Part shown: in pieces, positions 31,693 to 40,251 of the stretch | Numbering within the stretch: the stretch's first letter is position 1 | Layout of the letters: every line of letters starts with the position of its first letter | NCBI RefSeq assembly: GCF_029626035.1 | Contig: NZ_JARUBE010000003.1 | Coordinates: forward strand, 1,860,001-1,924,000 | From: Micromonospora sp. WMMD980 | GTDB lineage: Bacteria; Actinomycetota; Actinomycetes; Mycobacteriales; Micromonosporaceae | Direction of reading: 5' to 3' | DNA length: 64,000 bases | Position numbers and translations under genes: made by a program | Notes under the pieces: generated by a model | Database searches by the model: none | What the model was told of the DNA's origin: nothing | What the model saw: only the letters and a program-made list of their open reading frames with translations

Positions 31693-34600
31693 TCACCGTC
31701 CGTAGACCTCGAACTCGTAGAGCGAGAAGCCGTACGAGGTGGCCCGCTTGACCCCGTACACCCGCACGTAGCGGGCGCTGACCGGGGCGAAGGTGGCGTT
31801 GTCGACGCCGCCGTTGCCGGTGGTGGTGGCGAACACCGGCGTCCAGGAGCTGCCGTCGCCGGAGACCTCGATCCGGTACGACGTCGCGTACGCGGCCTCC
31901 CAGCGCAGCACCGCCCGACTGACCGTGCGGGCCGCCCCGAGGTCGACCCGCAGCCACTGGTTGTCGTGGTAGCTGCTGGCCCACCGGCTGCCCAGGCTGC
32001 CGTCGACCGCCTTGTCCGGGGTGTAGCTGGTGAGGAACTGGGTGCTCGACGCGGCGGCCGGGCGACCCTGGGCCAGGTTCGTGACGTCGTCGCCCCGGCG
32101 CGCCGGGAACGACACCACCTGCTGGTAGGTGGGCCGGTTCTGCCAGGCGATCAGCGGATGGGTGATGCCGCCGAGCCCGGACTGGGCGATCGAGTCGGCG
32201 CACCACTGGTCGCCGGCGCCGCAGGACTTGTCACCCGGGTAGACGGTGGTCGCCGGCACCGCGGCGGCCTGCCCGAGCGCGTCGAGCAGCGCCGTCCGGC
32301 AGGCGCCGAGGCTGCCGTTGCCGCAGTACGCGCGCCCCAGCCCGCCGGCCACCGGGTCGCCGAGCACGGTGCGCACGTCCTTGTCGACGTAGCCCCACCA
32401 GCCGTACTGGAACGACGAGCCCTTGTGCGCCTGGCCCGCCAGGGCCCAGCTCACCGCGCCGTCGCGACCGCCGTTCTGCCCGCCCGACGGCGCCTCGTTG
32501 ACCTCGATCGCGTCGACGAGCGCGGCGTAGAGGTCCGGCCCGAGGCCGGGGCGGAACTCCGCCGAGGCGAGCAGCGGCCACCAGGCGTCGAAGATCCGGA
32601 TCGCGTCGGCGTGCTGGTAGACCTTCGATCCCGGGGACGTCTCCACCCGCCGGGAACCGGCCTGCTGCCAGGCCCGCAGCTTGGTCACCGCGTCGGCGAG
32701 CGCCGGGTCGGTGACCGGGGCGCTGTCCAGCACCCGCAGCAGGTCGCCGAGGACCTGCTGGCCGCGCAGGTCGGTCACCGCCGCGTCCGCCATGATCTTC
32801 ACGACGTCGGCGCGGCCGAGCTTGCGCTGGGCGATCGCGGCGCGCACCGGGCCGTCGAGCAACTGACCCCGGTGTACGGAGCCGAAGCTGAAGTTGCCGT
32901 CCGCCGCGGAGAAGTCGCGCGCCTGCTTGTTGTTCCAGCTCACGTAGTAGCCCTGGTTGACCGACTGCGGGTGCGCCGACGCCGGCGCGTAGCTGGCGTC
33001 GTTGGTGTCCGGGTTCCACCCGGCCCACTCGTACGCCGGCTCGGCCTTCGCCGGCAGGTTCGGGTCGGTGGCCGACGACCGCACCGGGTTCGCGCCGGAG
33101 TTGTAGTAGGCCGCCTCGGTCGAGTTGACGTAGAACCAGTTGAACGCGTAGCCGACGCTGCCCGCGGACGCCTGGAACGCGGCCGCGCTGCCCATCGCCG
33201 ACGGGTCGTTGAACGCCTGGAAGCCGATCGCCGAGTCCGCCTCGTGCCGGTAGGTGGAGCGCAGCTTGGTGAACGCGGTCGGCTGACCGTTCACCAGCCC
33301 CCGGTAGGAGACCAGCCCGTACTTCGTGCGCAGCGCGCGGAGCGTGTAGGAGCCGGCCGGGGTGGAGTCGGCGAGCGTCGGCGACCAGGAGTTGCGCTGC
33401 TCCAGCGCCTCCATGGCGAGGCACTGCCCGTGGTAGAGGTAGCGGTTGGTGCGCAGCGTCGGCGCGCTGCCGTCGGTGGTGCACAGCGGCACCGCGTACG
33501 TGTCGGTCAGGTCCTGCGAGGCGGAGGTGGCGCTCCACGCGTAGTCCTGCCCGCGGCCGAGCAGCACGTAGAGGTTGAGCCCGGCGAACGCCGCGCCGCG
33601 CGCGCTGATCCCCGGCCCCTGCAACTCCTGGAGCATCAGCAGTTGCGGGGCGAAGTAGCCGGTCTGCGGCCCGAACACGGCCACCGGGTTGCCGGTGGTG
33701 GTGTGCCGGCCGGAGACGACCACGGCGTTGGACATGCCGTGCGCGCGCAGGTTGGACAGGCCGCCGAGCAACTCCTTGGTGGCCTTGCTGGCGCCGGTGC
33801 GGGAGGCGGCGCCGCGGGTGGCGTCGTAGGCGAGCGGCTCGGCGACCACCGAGCCGGCATCGGGCAGCACCGCGCTGGTCGCGCCGGGTGGCGTCGCGCC
33901 GTACGGGAAGCTCTGCCCGTCGTGCAGCGTGAGCACGGTCTCCGGGTCGTTCTGGGAGCGGAACGCCGCCCACACCCGGTCGCCCTCGGTGGCGCCGTAC
34001 TTGGCCCGGGCGGCGACCCGGACCAGCGCGGACTGGATCTCGCTGCCACCGCCGCCGCCGAACAGGCCGCCGATCACGCCGGCGGTGGCGATCAGGTCGG
34101 TCATGGTGAAGTGCTTCGGCTTGCCGGCGCCGGCGAGCACGTACTCGCCCGGGTAGTTGTCGTCGGCGATCGACTTGTCGATGTAGGCGTTGATGCCGGC
34201 GATGTAGTCGACCACGTCGGCGTAGAGCTGCTGGCCCCGGGCGCCCTTGGTGCGCAGCGCATCCACCTGGGCCTGGAGGTCCGCCTCGGTGTAGGGCGAG
34301 TTGGCCCAGACGCTCTGCTCCAGCTCCCGGTTGCCGGGGGCGCCGCCGGCGAACGAGGTGACGTTGCCGCGGCCGACGTGGCGCAGCAGATCCATCACCC
34401 AGAGCCGGTCCTGGGCCCCGGCGTAGCCGGCGCCGAACATCGTGCCGCCGCGGGTGGTGCCGGTGACGTGCGGGACGCCGGTGGCCCTGTCCCGCACGAT
34501 GGTGACGTCCGAGCGCGGCGAGACGGTGCTCTCGACCTGCGCGGCGGGCACGCCGAACGAGGAGTCGTTGTAGAACCGGGCGATCTGCTCGTCGGTCAGT

Positions 34601-34878
34601 CCGGCGTAGTTGTAGACCAGGTTCGCGTACTCGTCGAGCTGGTCGCTGGAGTGCGCCGGGCGGGTGCCGAGCGTCTGGTGGGCCAGGATCGCGACGAGCG
34701 TGGCGTTGCCGTTCTGCCCGGGCGGCAGGATGTCGGCGCACTGGCCGAGGCAGTAGTCGTTCGGGGCGAAGGTGCTGGCCGCGAGCGCCGGTGTCGGCGG
34801 GGTGACGGTCAGCACGCTCGCGGTCAGGGCGGCGGCGGTGAACGCCGCGAGCCGGGCGCGGAGTGGGCGACGGGGCAT
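31693..34878 (-). CDS. Secreted penicillin-acylase-like Ntn hydrolase with F5/8-type C domain
   Basis: 1061 residues. A signal peptide (about 1-35, T-P-A-L-A-A-S) leads into an S45 penicillin acylase fold. The conserved G-M-S-N-A-V-V-V-S-G near residue 380 marks the autoprocessing point and N-terminal Ser nucleophile of the beta chain; Y-A-G-A-Q-D-R-L-W-V-M-D-L near 145 is the alpha-chain motif. The last ~140 residues (A-V-D-G-S-L-G-S-R-W-A-S, L-R-V-D-L-G-A, R-Y-V-R-V-Y-G) form a discoidin/CBM32-type domain. S45 enzymes hydrolyse amides such as acyl-homoserine lactones, beta-lactam side chains or cyclic lipopeptides; the carbohydrate-binding-like domain suggests surface docking. GGAGGAA is 6 nt before the ATG. 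Confidence 0.9.
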   Translation of the reverse strand: MPRRPLRARLAAFTAAALTASVLTVTPPTPALAASTFAPNDYCLGQCADILPPGQNGNATLVAILAHQTLGTRPAHSSDQLDEYANLVYNYAGLTDEQIARFYNDSSFGVPAAQVESTVSPRSDVTIVRDRATGVPHVTGTTRGGTMFGAGYAGAQDRLWVMDLLRHVGRGNVTSFAGGAPGNRELEQSVWANSPYTEADLQAQVDALRTKGARGQQLYADVVDYIAGINAYIDKSIADDNYPGEYVLAGAGKPKHFTMTDLIATAGVIGGLFGGGGGSEIQSALVRVAARAKYGATEGDRVWAAFRSQNDPETVLTLHDGQSFPYGATPPGATSAVLPDAGSVVAEPLAYDATRGAASRTGASKATKELLGGLSNLRAHGMSNAVVVSGRHTTTGNPVAVFGPQTGYFAPQLLMLQELQGPGISARGAAFAGLNLYVLLGRGQDYAWSATSASQDLTDTYAVPLCTTDGSAPTLRTNRYLYHGQCLAMEALEQRNSWSPTLADSTPAGSYTLRALRTKYGLVSYRGLVNGQPTAFTKLRSTYRHEADSAIGFQAFNDPSAMGSAAAFQASAGSVGYAFNWFYVNSTEAAYYNSGANPVRSSATDPNLPAKAEPAYEWAGWNPDTNDASYAPASAHPQSVNQGYYVSWNNKQARDFSAADGNFSFGSVHRGQLLDGPVRAAIAQRKLGRADVVKIMADAAVTDLRGQQVLGDLLRVLDSAPVTDPALADAVTKLRAWQQAGSRRVETSPGSKVYQHADAIRIFDAWWPLLASAEFRPGLGPDLYAALVDAIEVNEAPSGGQNGGRDGAVSWALAGQAHKGSSFQYGWWGYVDKDVRTVLGDPVAGGLGRAYCGNGSLGACRTALLDALGQAAAVPATTVYPGDKSCGAGDQWCADSIAQSGLGGITHPLIAWQNRPTYQQVVSFPARRGDDVTNLAQGRPAAASSTQFLTSYTPDKAVDGSLGSRWASSYHDNQWLRVDLGAARTVSRAVLRWEAAYATSYRIEVSGDGSSWTPVFATTTGNGGVDNATFAPVSARYVRVYGVKRATSYGFSLYEFEVYGR

Positions 34879-35091
34879 GGCGATTCCTCCGGGGACGCGG
34901 AGTCGGGCCTTCGGTACGCCCGGCGGGTCGGTGCCGACGTCTCGCCCTCCGCGCCCGGGCGTTCCACCCGGAGGTGAGAATGACTCATATCTATCTCGGG
35001 GCAATGATCGGCGTCGAACCGTCGCTCGGGATAGCCGTCGTTCATCAGTCGTGAATGCCGACGTTTCGCCCAGTCCGTCGACCGTGGACAT

Positions 35092-35129
35092 GACGACGGG
35101 GGGTGGCGCCGTTGCCACCCCCCGTCGTC
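35092..35129 (-). terminator. Hairpin terminator of amidase gene
   Basis: A perfect 16-bp stem (GACGACGGGGGGTGGC at 35092-35107, complement at 35114-35129) with a 6-nt loop, 20 bases beyond the amidase stop. Confidence 0.8.
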
Positions 35130-35149
35130 GGTCCGGAGCCGGTGCGCCG

Positions 35150-36283
35150 TCAGCGCTTGTGGAACGACTGGCGCACCACGCCCCCCACCAGGGCGCACCA
35201 GGTGGTGGTGCTGAGCTTGCCGGTGGGCGGCAGGCCGTGCAGGCGTTGCAGGTCCTTCACCGCGGTCCGGGTCGGGTGGTCGTACTCCCCGGTCGGGGTG
35301 ACCTCCGCCCAGCCCTTGGCGGCGAGCATGAACTGCGCCGCTACCACCGGCACGCCGGTGTCGCGCTGGTCCAGCTCCGGGGCGAGCGTCTCCCAGGTGG
35401 GCGCCGTCAGGGTGGCGTCCACGTCGACCGGGATGCCGTTGCGGGCCTGCCAGTCCTGCACCGCCGCGACGGTGGCCGCGTCGAACACGCCGGTGACCGG
35501 CACGGCGTAGCCGCGGAACGTGAGCAGGTACTGCGCGACCCGGACCACCGGGCCGCCGACGAAGCGCCAGATGTCCGGCCAGCGGCGCGCCGGCACGTCG
35601 CCCAGGCGGGTGCCCAGCTTCCGGAACACCCGGCGCCGCACCGCCGGGAACTCCCGGTAGAACGTCGCGCCCGGGCACTGGGTCTCCCGGAAGTCCCAGT
35701 GGCCGAAGATGTCGTGCGCGTGCAGCCCGTACTGCCGGCAGACCGCGGTGCAGAGCCGCACCAGCCCGTCGAGCAGCTCCTCCGGCGGCGCCTCGGTGAC
35801 GTAGGTGCCCTCGTTCTCGATGCCGATCGCCCGGCCGTTCTCGCCCGGGCAGTGCGCGGCGATCATCTGTCGGTCGCCGGCCTCCAGCCGCTCCAGGCTG
35901 CCGTGCCGTCCCTCCAGGACGTGGCCGCCCCGGCTGACCGTGAAGTGCTGCCCGGTGTCCGACCAGCCGTTGCCGTCCATGTGCAGGTCCTGGCAGTCGC
36001 GGGCCAACTGCTTGGCGTGTTCCTCGGAGTGGTCGGTGACGTTCGGGAACGCCATGTGGTGCAGGATGATCTTGTTGGTCGGGATCGCGCTGACCGACAG
36101 CGCGCCGGACGGCGGCCGGGCGGCCCACTCGTCGCAGCTGATGATCCAGTCGAGGTCCGCGCCCGGCGCGGCGTGCGCGGTGGCCGGGAGCGCGAGCTCG
36201 GTCCCGACGACCGCGACGGTGGCGGCGCCGAGGCCGGCCCGCAGCAGTGTGCGGCGGTCCAGCTCGGAGTGGTCGAAGTGCAT
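35150..36283 (-). CDS. Exported N-acetylmuramoyl-L-alanine amidase (PGRP/amidase_2) with peptidoglycan-binding domains
   Basis: 377 residues. A Tat-like signal (L-D-R-R-T-L-L-R-A-G near residue 8) is followed by an amidase_2/PGRP domain (about 45-225): zinc ligands are suggested by I-L-H-H-M-A-F near 73 and G-H-W-D-F-R-E-T-Q-C-P-G near 195 (His and Cys). Two peptidoglycan_binding_1 repeats follow (about 240-375: T-G-V-F-D-A-A-T-V-A-A-V-Q-D-W-Q and T-G-E-Y-D-H-P-T-R-T-A-V-K-D-L-Q). The enzyme cuts the lactyl-peptide amide of murein. GAGGAG is about 7 nt before the ATG. Confidence 0.9.
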   Translation of the reverse strand: MHFDHSELDRRTLLRAGLGAATVAVVGTELALPATAHAAPGADLDWIISCDEWAARPPSGALSVSAIPTNKIILHHMAFPNVTDHSEEHAKQLARDCQDLHMDGNGWSDTGQHFTVSRGGHVLEGRHGSLERLEAGDRQMIAAHCPGENGRAIGIENEGTYVTEAPPEELLDGLVRLCTAVCRQYGLHAHDIFGHWDFRETQCPGATFYREFPAVRRRVFRKLGTRLGDVPARRWPDIWRFVGGPVVRVAQYLLTFRGYAVPVTGVFDAATVAAVQDWQARNGIPVDVDATLTAPTWETLAPELDQRDTGVPVVAAQFMLAAKGWAEVTPTGEYDHPTRTAVKDLQRLHGLPPTGKLSTTTWCALVGGVVRQSFHKR

Positions 36284-36408
36284 GGCATCTCCTCGATGAC
36301 CCGACCGACGTCGGGCTATGTAAAGGAACTCCAAATGCAGCGCGCGACCCGAAGAATATTGCCACTCCGGCGCCGCGCGCCAGAGGACAAATGCCACCGT
36401 CCCGCTCG

Positions 36409-36495
36409 CCCCACTCGGTGATCTTGCGCTTGCCGCCCCGACGTAAGGGGCGTATCGCCCGTGCGGGGCGGTAGCCGCAAGATCACCGAGTGGGG
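36409..36495. repeat. Long near-perfect inverted repeat (32-bp arms)
   Basis: Arms at 36409-36440 and 36464-36495 match at 29 of 32 positions, including a perfect outer 20 bp (starts CCCCACTCGGTGATCTTG). The 23-nt loop contains a second short repeat (GGGGCG/CGCCC). It is compact enough to be a MITE- or REP-like element or a strong terminator. It sits between two divergent start regions, so it cannot be a simple 3' terminator of either gene. Confidence 0.75.
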
Positions 36496-36501
36496 TCGGC
36501 T

Positions 36502-36507
36502 TACGCT
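36502..36507 (+). promoter_or_regulatory. Probable -10 of PHP-domain gene
   Basis: TACGCT immediately after the long inverted repeat; it would start transcription near 36514, leaving about 23 nt with GGGAGAGG before the GTG at 36537. Confidence 0.45.
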
Positions 36508-36536
36508 GGGGCAGGCGGGACGGCGGGAGAGGCGAC

Positions 36537-38318
36537 GTGCGGGGACTGGATCGGCGGGGGGTGCTCGCCGCGGCGGGTGGACTGGCGGTCGCCGGGATCG
36601 GCGTACCGGTCGGGCTGGCCCTCGGCCGGGACCGGCCGCGACCGGTCCCGAGTGGACGCCGGCCGGTCAGCATGGCGATGCACCTGCACGCGTCGTTCAG
36701 CGAGGGCGTCGCGAGCTACGCCGCCCACCTCGACCAGGCCCGCCGCAACGCCGTCGACGTGCTCTGGTGGACCGACCACGACTTCCGGGTGGCCGCGCAC
36801 GACCACCGACGCGAGGTGCGCTTCGACGGCCCGCGGGAGTCCGAGGGCCCGCTGGCCTGGACCTGGACGGCGGCCACCGAGGGACGGCTCACCGAGGCCA
36901 CCGCCGACTTCGTCGCGGCGCCCGACGCCGCCGGCGGACCCGGCCGCGCGTTGCGCCTGGCCGCCACCGGGGCCGGCACCCACTGGTACGCGGGCCAGGC
37001 GTGGAACTGGACGCACACCGGGAACATCTCCGACACCACGCTGCACCTGGACGTGCGGCCCGAATCGGCCGGTCCGGACGCGACGCTGACCGTCGAGGTC
37101 GCGCTGTCGCACCACCCGGCCGGGCCCGGCCGGCCCGCCGGTCAACTGGTGCTGCGCTACCGCCTCGGCGCGGCGACCACGGTGCGGCACCGCGTCGACG
37201 GCAGGCACGGCACCGTCGACCTGCCCGCCCCGACCGGCGCCCGCCGGCGGCACGCGTTCGACCTGCTCGCCGACGTCCGGCGACTCTGGCCGGAACTGGT
37301 GGCCGGCGACAACTCGCTGCGCGGGCTGCGCCTGGGCGTGACCGTCGCCGGCGGCGCGCGCGGCGCGTACCTGGTGGACCGGCTGGTCTTCGACCGGGCC
37401 CGCCGCGCCGGGCAGGGCGGCGAGGAGCTGCGCGCCGAGGTGCTGCGCGGCTACGACGGGTCCTACCCGGGAGTCACCCACCACCGGGCGTACGAGGTGT
37501 CGATGGTGCGGCACCTCAACTGGTTCGGCGGCGACGGCACGCTGCCCCACTTCCCGTCCCCGCCCTACCGGGACAACGACCCCGGCGCGACCGAGCGGAT
37601 GGTGGAGTTCCTGCACGCCCACGGCGGAGTCGTCTGCTGGAACCACCCGCTGGACGTGGAACGCCGCGACTCGCTGGCCCGGCTGCTGGTGGACCGGGAC
37701 GCGCTCGGCGTCGACCTGATCGAGATCGGACGCGCGCCGGTCGAGGACCACCTCTGGGCGTACGACGTGGCGGCCCGCAACGCGATCCCGCTGACCGCCG
37801 TCGGGGTGACCGACGACCACGACGGCACCGACTGGCGGGCCGGGCGGGACCGGTGGATCACGTCCGTCTGGGCCGCCTCCACCCGCCGCGACGACCTGGT
37901 CGCGGCGCTGCGCGCCGGGCAGGCGTGGTTCGCCGACCTGGTCGGCTACCGGGGCGTGATGGACCTGGAACTCGGCGGCCGCGGCGCCATGGGCGCGGTG
38001 GCGACCGTCGCCGACGACACCGTCCCGGTGCGGCTGCGCGCCACCGACCTGCCCGCCGGGGCCACCCTGGAGGTGGTCACCGGCGACGTCGACCTGGCCG
38101 GTGCGGCGGACCCGACCCCGGCGGTCCGCACCGATCGGATGCCGTGGCGGCAGATGCGACCGGGCTGGCACGACCTGCCGGTGCGGGTGGGCGGCGGCGC
38201 GTACGTGCGCACCCAGGTCCGCGACCGCGAGGGCGCGGTCGTGGCCGCGAGCAACCCGCTCTGGCTGCTGCGCCGCCCGCCACCCCGGGGCGTCGCCCCG
38301 GCCCGCCGCCTGTCCTGA
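36537..38318 (+). CDS. Exported PHP-domain metal-dependent hydrolase-like protein
   Basis: 593 residues. The N-terminus R-G-L-D-R-R-G-V-L-A-A-A-G-G looks like a Tat signal or lipidless anchor. Metal-binding motifs of the PHP superfamily are spread along the chain: M-H-L-H-A-S-F near residue 47, W-W-T-D-H-D-F near 78, C-W-N-H-P-L near 367 and G-V-T-D-D-H-D near 422. A beta-sandwich-like insert occupies about 115-280, and a C-terminal beta domain follows residue 460. PHP proteins are phosphoesterases or related hydrolases; an extracytoplasmic one with such an insert is uncommon, and I cannot assign the substrate. GTG start with GGGAGAGG about 5 nt upstream. Confidence 0.75.
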   Translation: MRGLDRRGVLAAAGGLAVAGIGVPVGLALGRDRPRPVPSGRRPVSMAMHLHASFSEGVASYAAHLDQARRNAVDVLWWTDHDFRVAAHDHRREVRFDGPRESEGPLAWTWTAATEGRLTEATADFVAAPDAAGGPGRALRLAATGAGTHWYAGQAWNWTHTGNISDTTLHLDVRPESAGPDATLTVEVALSHHPAGPGRPAGQLVLRYRLGAATTVRHRVDGRHGTVDLPAPTGARRRHAFDLLADVRRLWPELVAGDNSLRGLRLGVTVAGGARGAYLVDRLVFDRARRAGQGGEELRAEVLRGYDGSYPGVTHHRAYEVSMVRHLNWFGGDGTLPHFPSPPYRDNDPGATERMVEFLHAHGGVVCWNHPLDVERRDSLARLLVDRDALGVDLIEIGRAPVEDHLWAYDVAARNAIPLTAVGVTDDHDGTDWRAGRDRWITSVWAASTRRDDLVAALRAGQAWFADLVGYRGVMDLELGGRGAMGAVATVADDTVPVRLRATDLPAGATLEVVTGDVDLAGAADPTPAVRTDRMPWRQMRPGWHDLPVRVGGGAYVRTQVRDREGAVVAASNPLWLLRRPPPRGVAPARRLS

Positions 38319-38369
38319 CCGCGCCGCGCCCTGCCGGCCGAGGTTGCGCCGGTCTGCTGTAGTGGCGGT

Positions 38370-38552
38370 GTGTCCGTTACCGACCGTCCGCCACCCGGCC
38401 CCGGCCCGGCGGGACACCGCCGGTCCCGGGCCGCCGTCCGGCGCGGGGAAGCGTCCGTTGCGCCGATGGACGCACGTGCCGGCGCGACCAGAATGACCAG
38501 CGAGGCGGCAACCGGCAGCCGTCCCTGGAACGCGGTGGGGTTCGTCGCATGA
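38370..38552 (+). CDS. Possible 60-residue ORF coupled to the kinase
   Basis: A GTG-started ORF whose last codon and TGA overlap the kinase ATG (ATGA). A TGTAGT sequence just upstream of the GTG would fit a leaderless start. The product is Pro/Arg/Ala-rich without recognisable domains, so it may be only a coupling ORF or not a gene. The rest of 38319-38548 shows nothing else. Confidence 0.25.
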   Translation: MSVTDRPPPGPGPAGHRRSRAAVRRGEASVAPMDARAGATRMTSEAATGSRPWNAVGFVA

Positions 38553-40198
38553 GCGGCTGGCAGCTGTCCGGCTACACGCCGGTTCGTACGCTCGGCTCCG
38601 GAGCGTCGGGCAGTGTCGTGCTCGCCACCCACGACGCCACCGGCACCTCGGTCGCGATCAAGTACCTGGTCCGCGACCTCGGCGCCGACTCCTCGTTCCG
38701 CCTCGCCTTCCGCGACGAGGCCCGGCTGCTCGGCGAGGTCGACGACCCGCACGTCAGCCGGCTCTACGAATATGTGGAGTCGCCGCACGGCGCGGCCATC
38801 GTGATGGAGCTGGTCGACGGCGTGTCGCTGCGGCAGATGCTGCGCGCGCACGGCCCGACCACGCCCGAGGCGGCGCTCTGCGTGCTGAAGGGCTCGCTCG
38901 CCGGGCTCGCCGCCGCGCACGCCCACGGGGTGGTGCACCGTGACTACAAGCCGGAGAACGTCCTCGTCACCGGGGCCGGGGCGAGCAAGCTCGCCGACTT
39001 CGGCATCGCCATGCCGATCGGCCAGGGCTCGGACACCACGGTCTCCGGCACGCCCCGCTACATGGCGCCGGAGCAGTGGACCGGCGCCCCGGCCGGCCCG
39101 GCCTGCGACATCTACGCCGCCACCGCCACGTTCTTCGAGTGCCTCACCGGGCGGCCGCCGTACCCGGGGCCGGACCTGCTCGCCCTGCGCGTGCAGCACG
39201 CCACCGCGCCGGTCCCCACCGACCCGGCGCCCGCCGAGGTGCACGAGCTGCTGCGGCTCGGCATGGCCAAGCGCCCCGAGGAACGGCCGCAACCGGCCCA
39301 GGTCTTCCTGGAGCTGCTGGACCGGGTAGCCGGGGCCGGGTACGGCCCCGGATGGGAGGAGCGCGGGCTCGGTGAGCTGGCCCGACGGGCCGCCCTGCTG
39401 GCCGCGCTGTGGCCGTTCCCCGACCGGGCGGAGGGCGCCACCGCGGTGGCCCGCACCGCGCTCGGCGCCCCGACCGGCCGGGGCCGCCTGCTCCGGCGCG
39501 GACGCAAGCGCACCCTGCTGGCGGTCGGCGCGCTGGTCACCGCCGTGCTGGTCGGCGGCGCCGGGTACAGCTACGCGGCCCGGGAGACCCCGGCCGCCGG
39601 CGCGTCCGGCGGCCCGTCGCCGGCCGGCGTCGGACCCGTCGCCCCGACCGCCCCGGACCCGATGGGCGCCGTGACCCCGGACGCCACCCCCACCGCCTCC
39701 CCCACGCCGTCCGCGCTGCCCAGCCCGTCGGCGGCCATCCCGTCCGCCACCCCGAACGCGACCCGGCCGCCGATCCGGCCGCCGGTACGCACCGGCACGC
39801 CGGCCCCCACCCCGTCGCGCAGCACGTCGCCGCCGCCCCCGCCCGACGTCACCGCGCCGGTCGTCGGCGGCGTTGGCGTCGACCCGGGTCAGCTCGAACC
39901 GAAGGGCTGCCCGTTCGGGGTCCAGAGCAGCGCCGTCACCGTCACCGCCACCGACGACCGCAGCGGTCCGGCCGCCCTGAAGGTCACGTTCCGCTACACG
40001 CTGGAGGGCGTCACCGGGACGGTCCGGATGACCGCCGCCGGGCGCGGCGTGTTCACCGGCATGCTCGGGCCGCTGGCCGCGCCGAAGCAGAGCAGCCGCA
40101 TCCCGATCGAGGTCACCGCCGTCGACGCCGCCGGCAACGCGACCACCTCGGCCCGGCCGGCGTACGTGACGCTCTACACCTACTGCACCCCCGGCTAG
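38549..40198 (+). CDS. Transmembrane Ser/Thr protein kinase (Pkn type)
   Basis: 549 residues. Kinase domain about 8-265: glycine loop L-G-S-G-A-S-G-S-V near residue 15, catalytic Lys in V-A-I-K-Y near 37, H-R-D-Y-K-P-E-N near 130, D-F-G-I-A near 149, and A-P-E-Q-W near 173. A basic juxtamembrane region (R-G-R-L-L-R-R-G-R-K-R) and one membrane helix (about 322-340) follow. A long Pro/Thr/Ser linker then leads to an extracytoplasmic beta domain with two cysteines (C-P-F near 453 and Y-C-T at the end). This is the PknB-like layout but without PASTA repeats. It probably phosphorylates the neighbouring membrane proteins. Confidence 0.92.
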   Translation: MSGWQLSGYTPVRTLGSGASGSVVLATHDATGTSVAIKYLVRDLGADSSFRLAFRDEARLLGEVDDPHVSRLYEYVESPHGAAIVMELVDGVSLRQMLRAHGPTTPEAALCVLKGSLAGLAAAHAHGVVHRDYKPENVLVTGAGASKLADFGIAMPIGQGSDTTVSGTPRYMAPEQWTGAPAGPACDIYAATATFFECLTGRPPYPGPDLLALRVQHATAPVPTDPAPAEVHELLRLGMAKRPEERPQPAQVFLELLDRVAGAGYGPGWEERGLGELARRAALLAALWPFPDRAEGATAVARTALGAPTGRGRLLRRGRKRTLLAVGALVTAVLVGGAGYSYAARETPAAGASGGPSPAGVGPVAPTAPDPMGAVTPDATPTASPTPSALPSPSAAIPSATPNATRPPIRPPVRTGTPAPTPSRSTSPPPPPDVTAPVVGGVGVDPGQLEPKGCPFGVQSSAVTVTATDDRSGPAALKVTFRYTLEGVTGTVRMTAAGRGVFTGMLGPLAAPKQSSRIPIEVTAVDAAGNATTSARPAYVTLYTYCTPG

Positions 40199-40251
40199 GA
40201 GGACGACGTGCCCGCTGCCCCGCACCGCGGCCCCGACCGGGGACGGCCGGC

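Noticed and set aside
30319..34977. Long plus-strand open frame across dinB and the acylase gene
   Set aside because: It lies antisense to two well-supported genes, is dominated by Arg/Gly/Ala/Val as expected from reading GC-rich coding DNA in another frame, and shows no domain or start signal.
38370..38552. Confident small gene before the kinase
   Set aside because: Kept only as a low-confidence ORF because the product has no recognisable features and the GC-rich DNA easily leaves such frames open.
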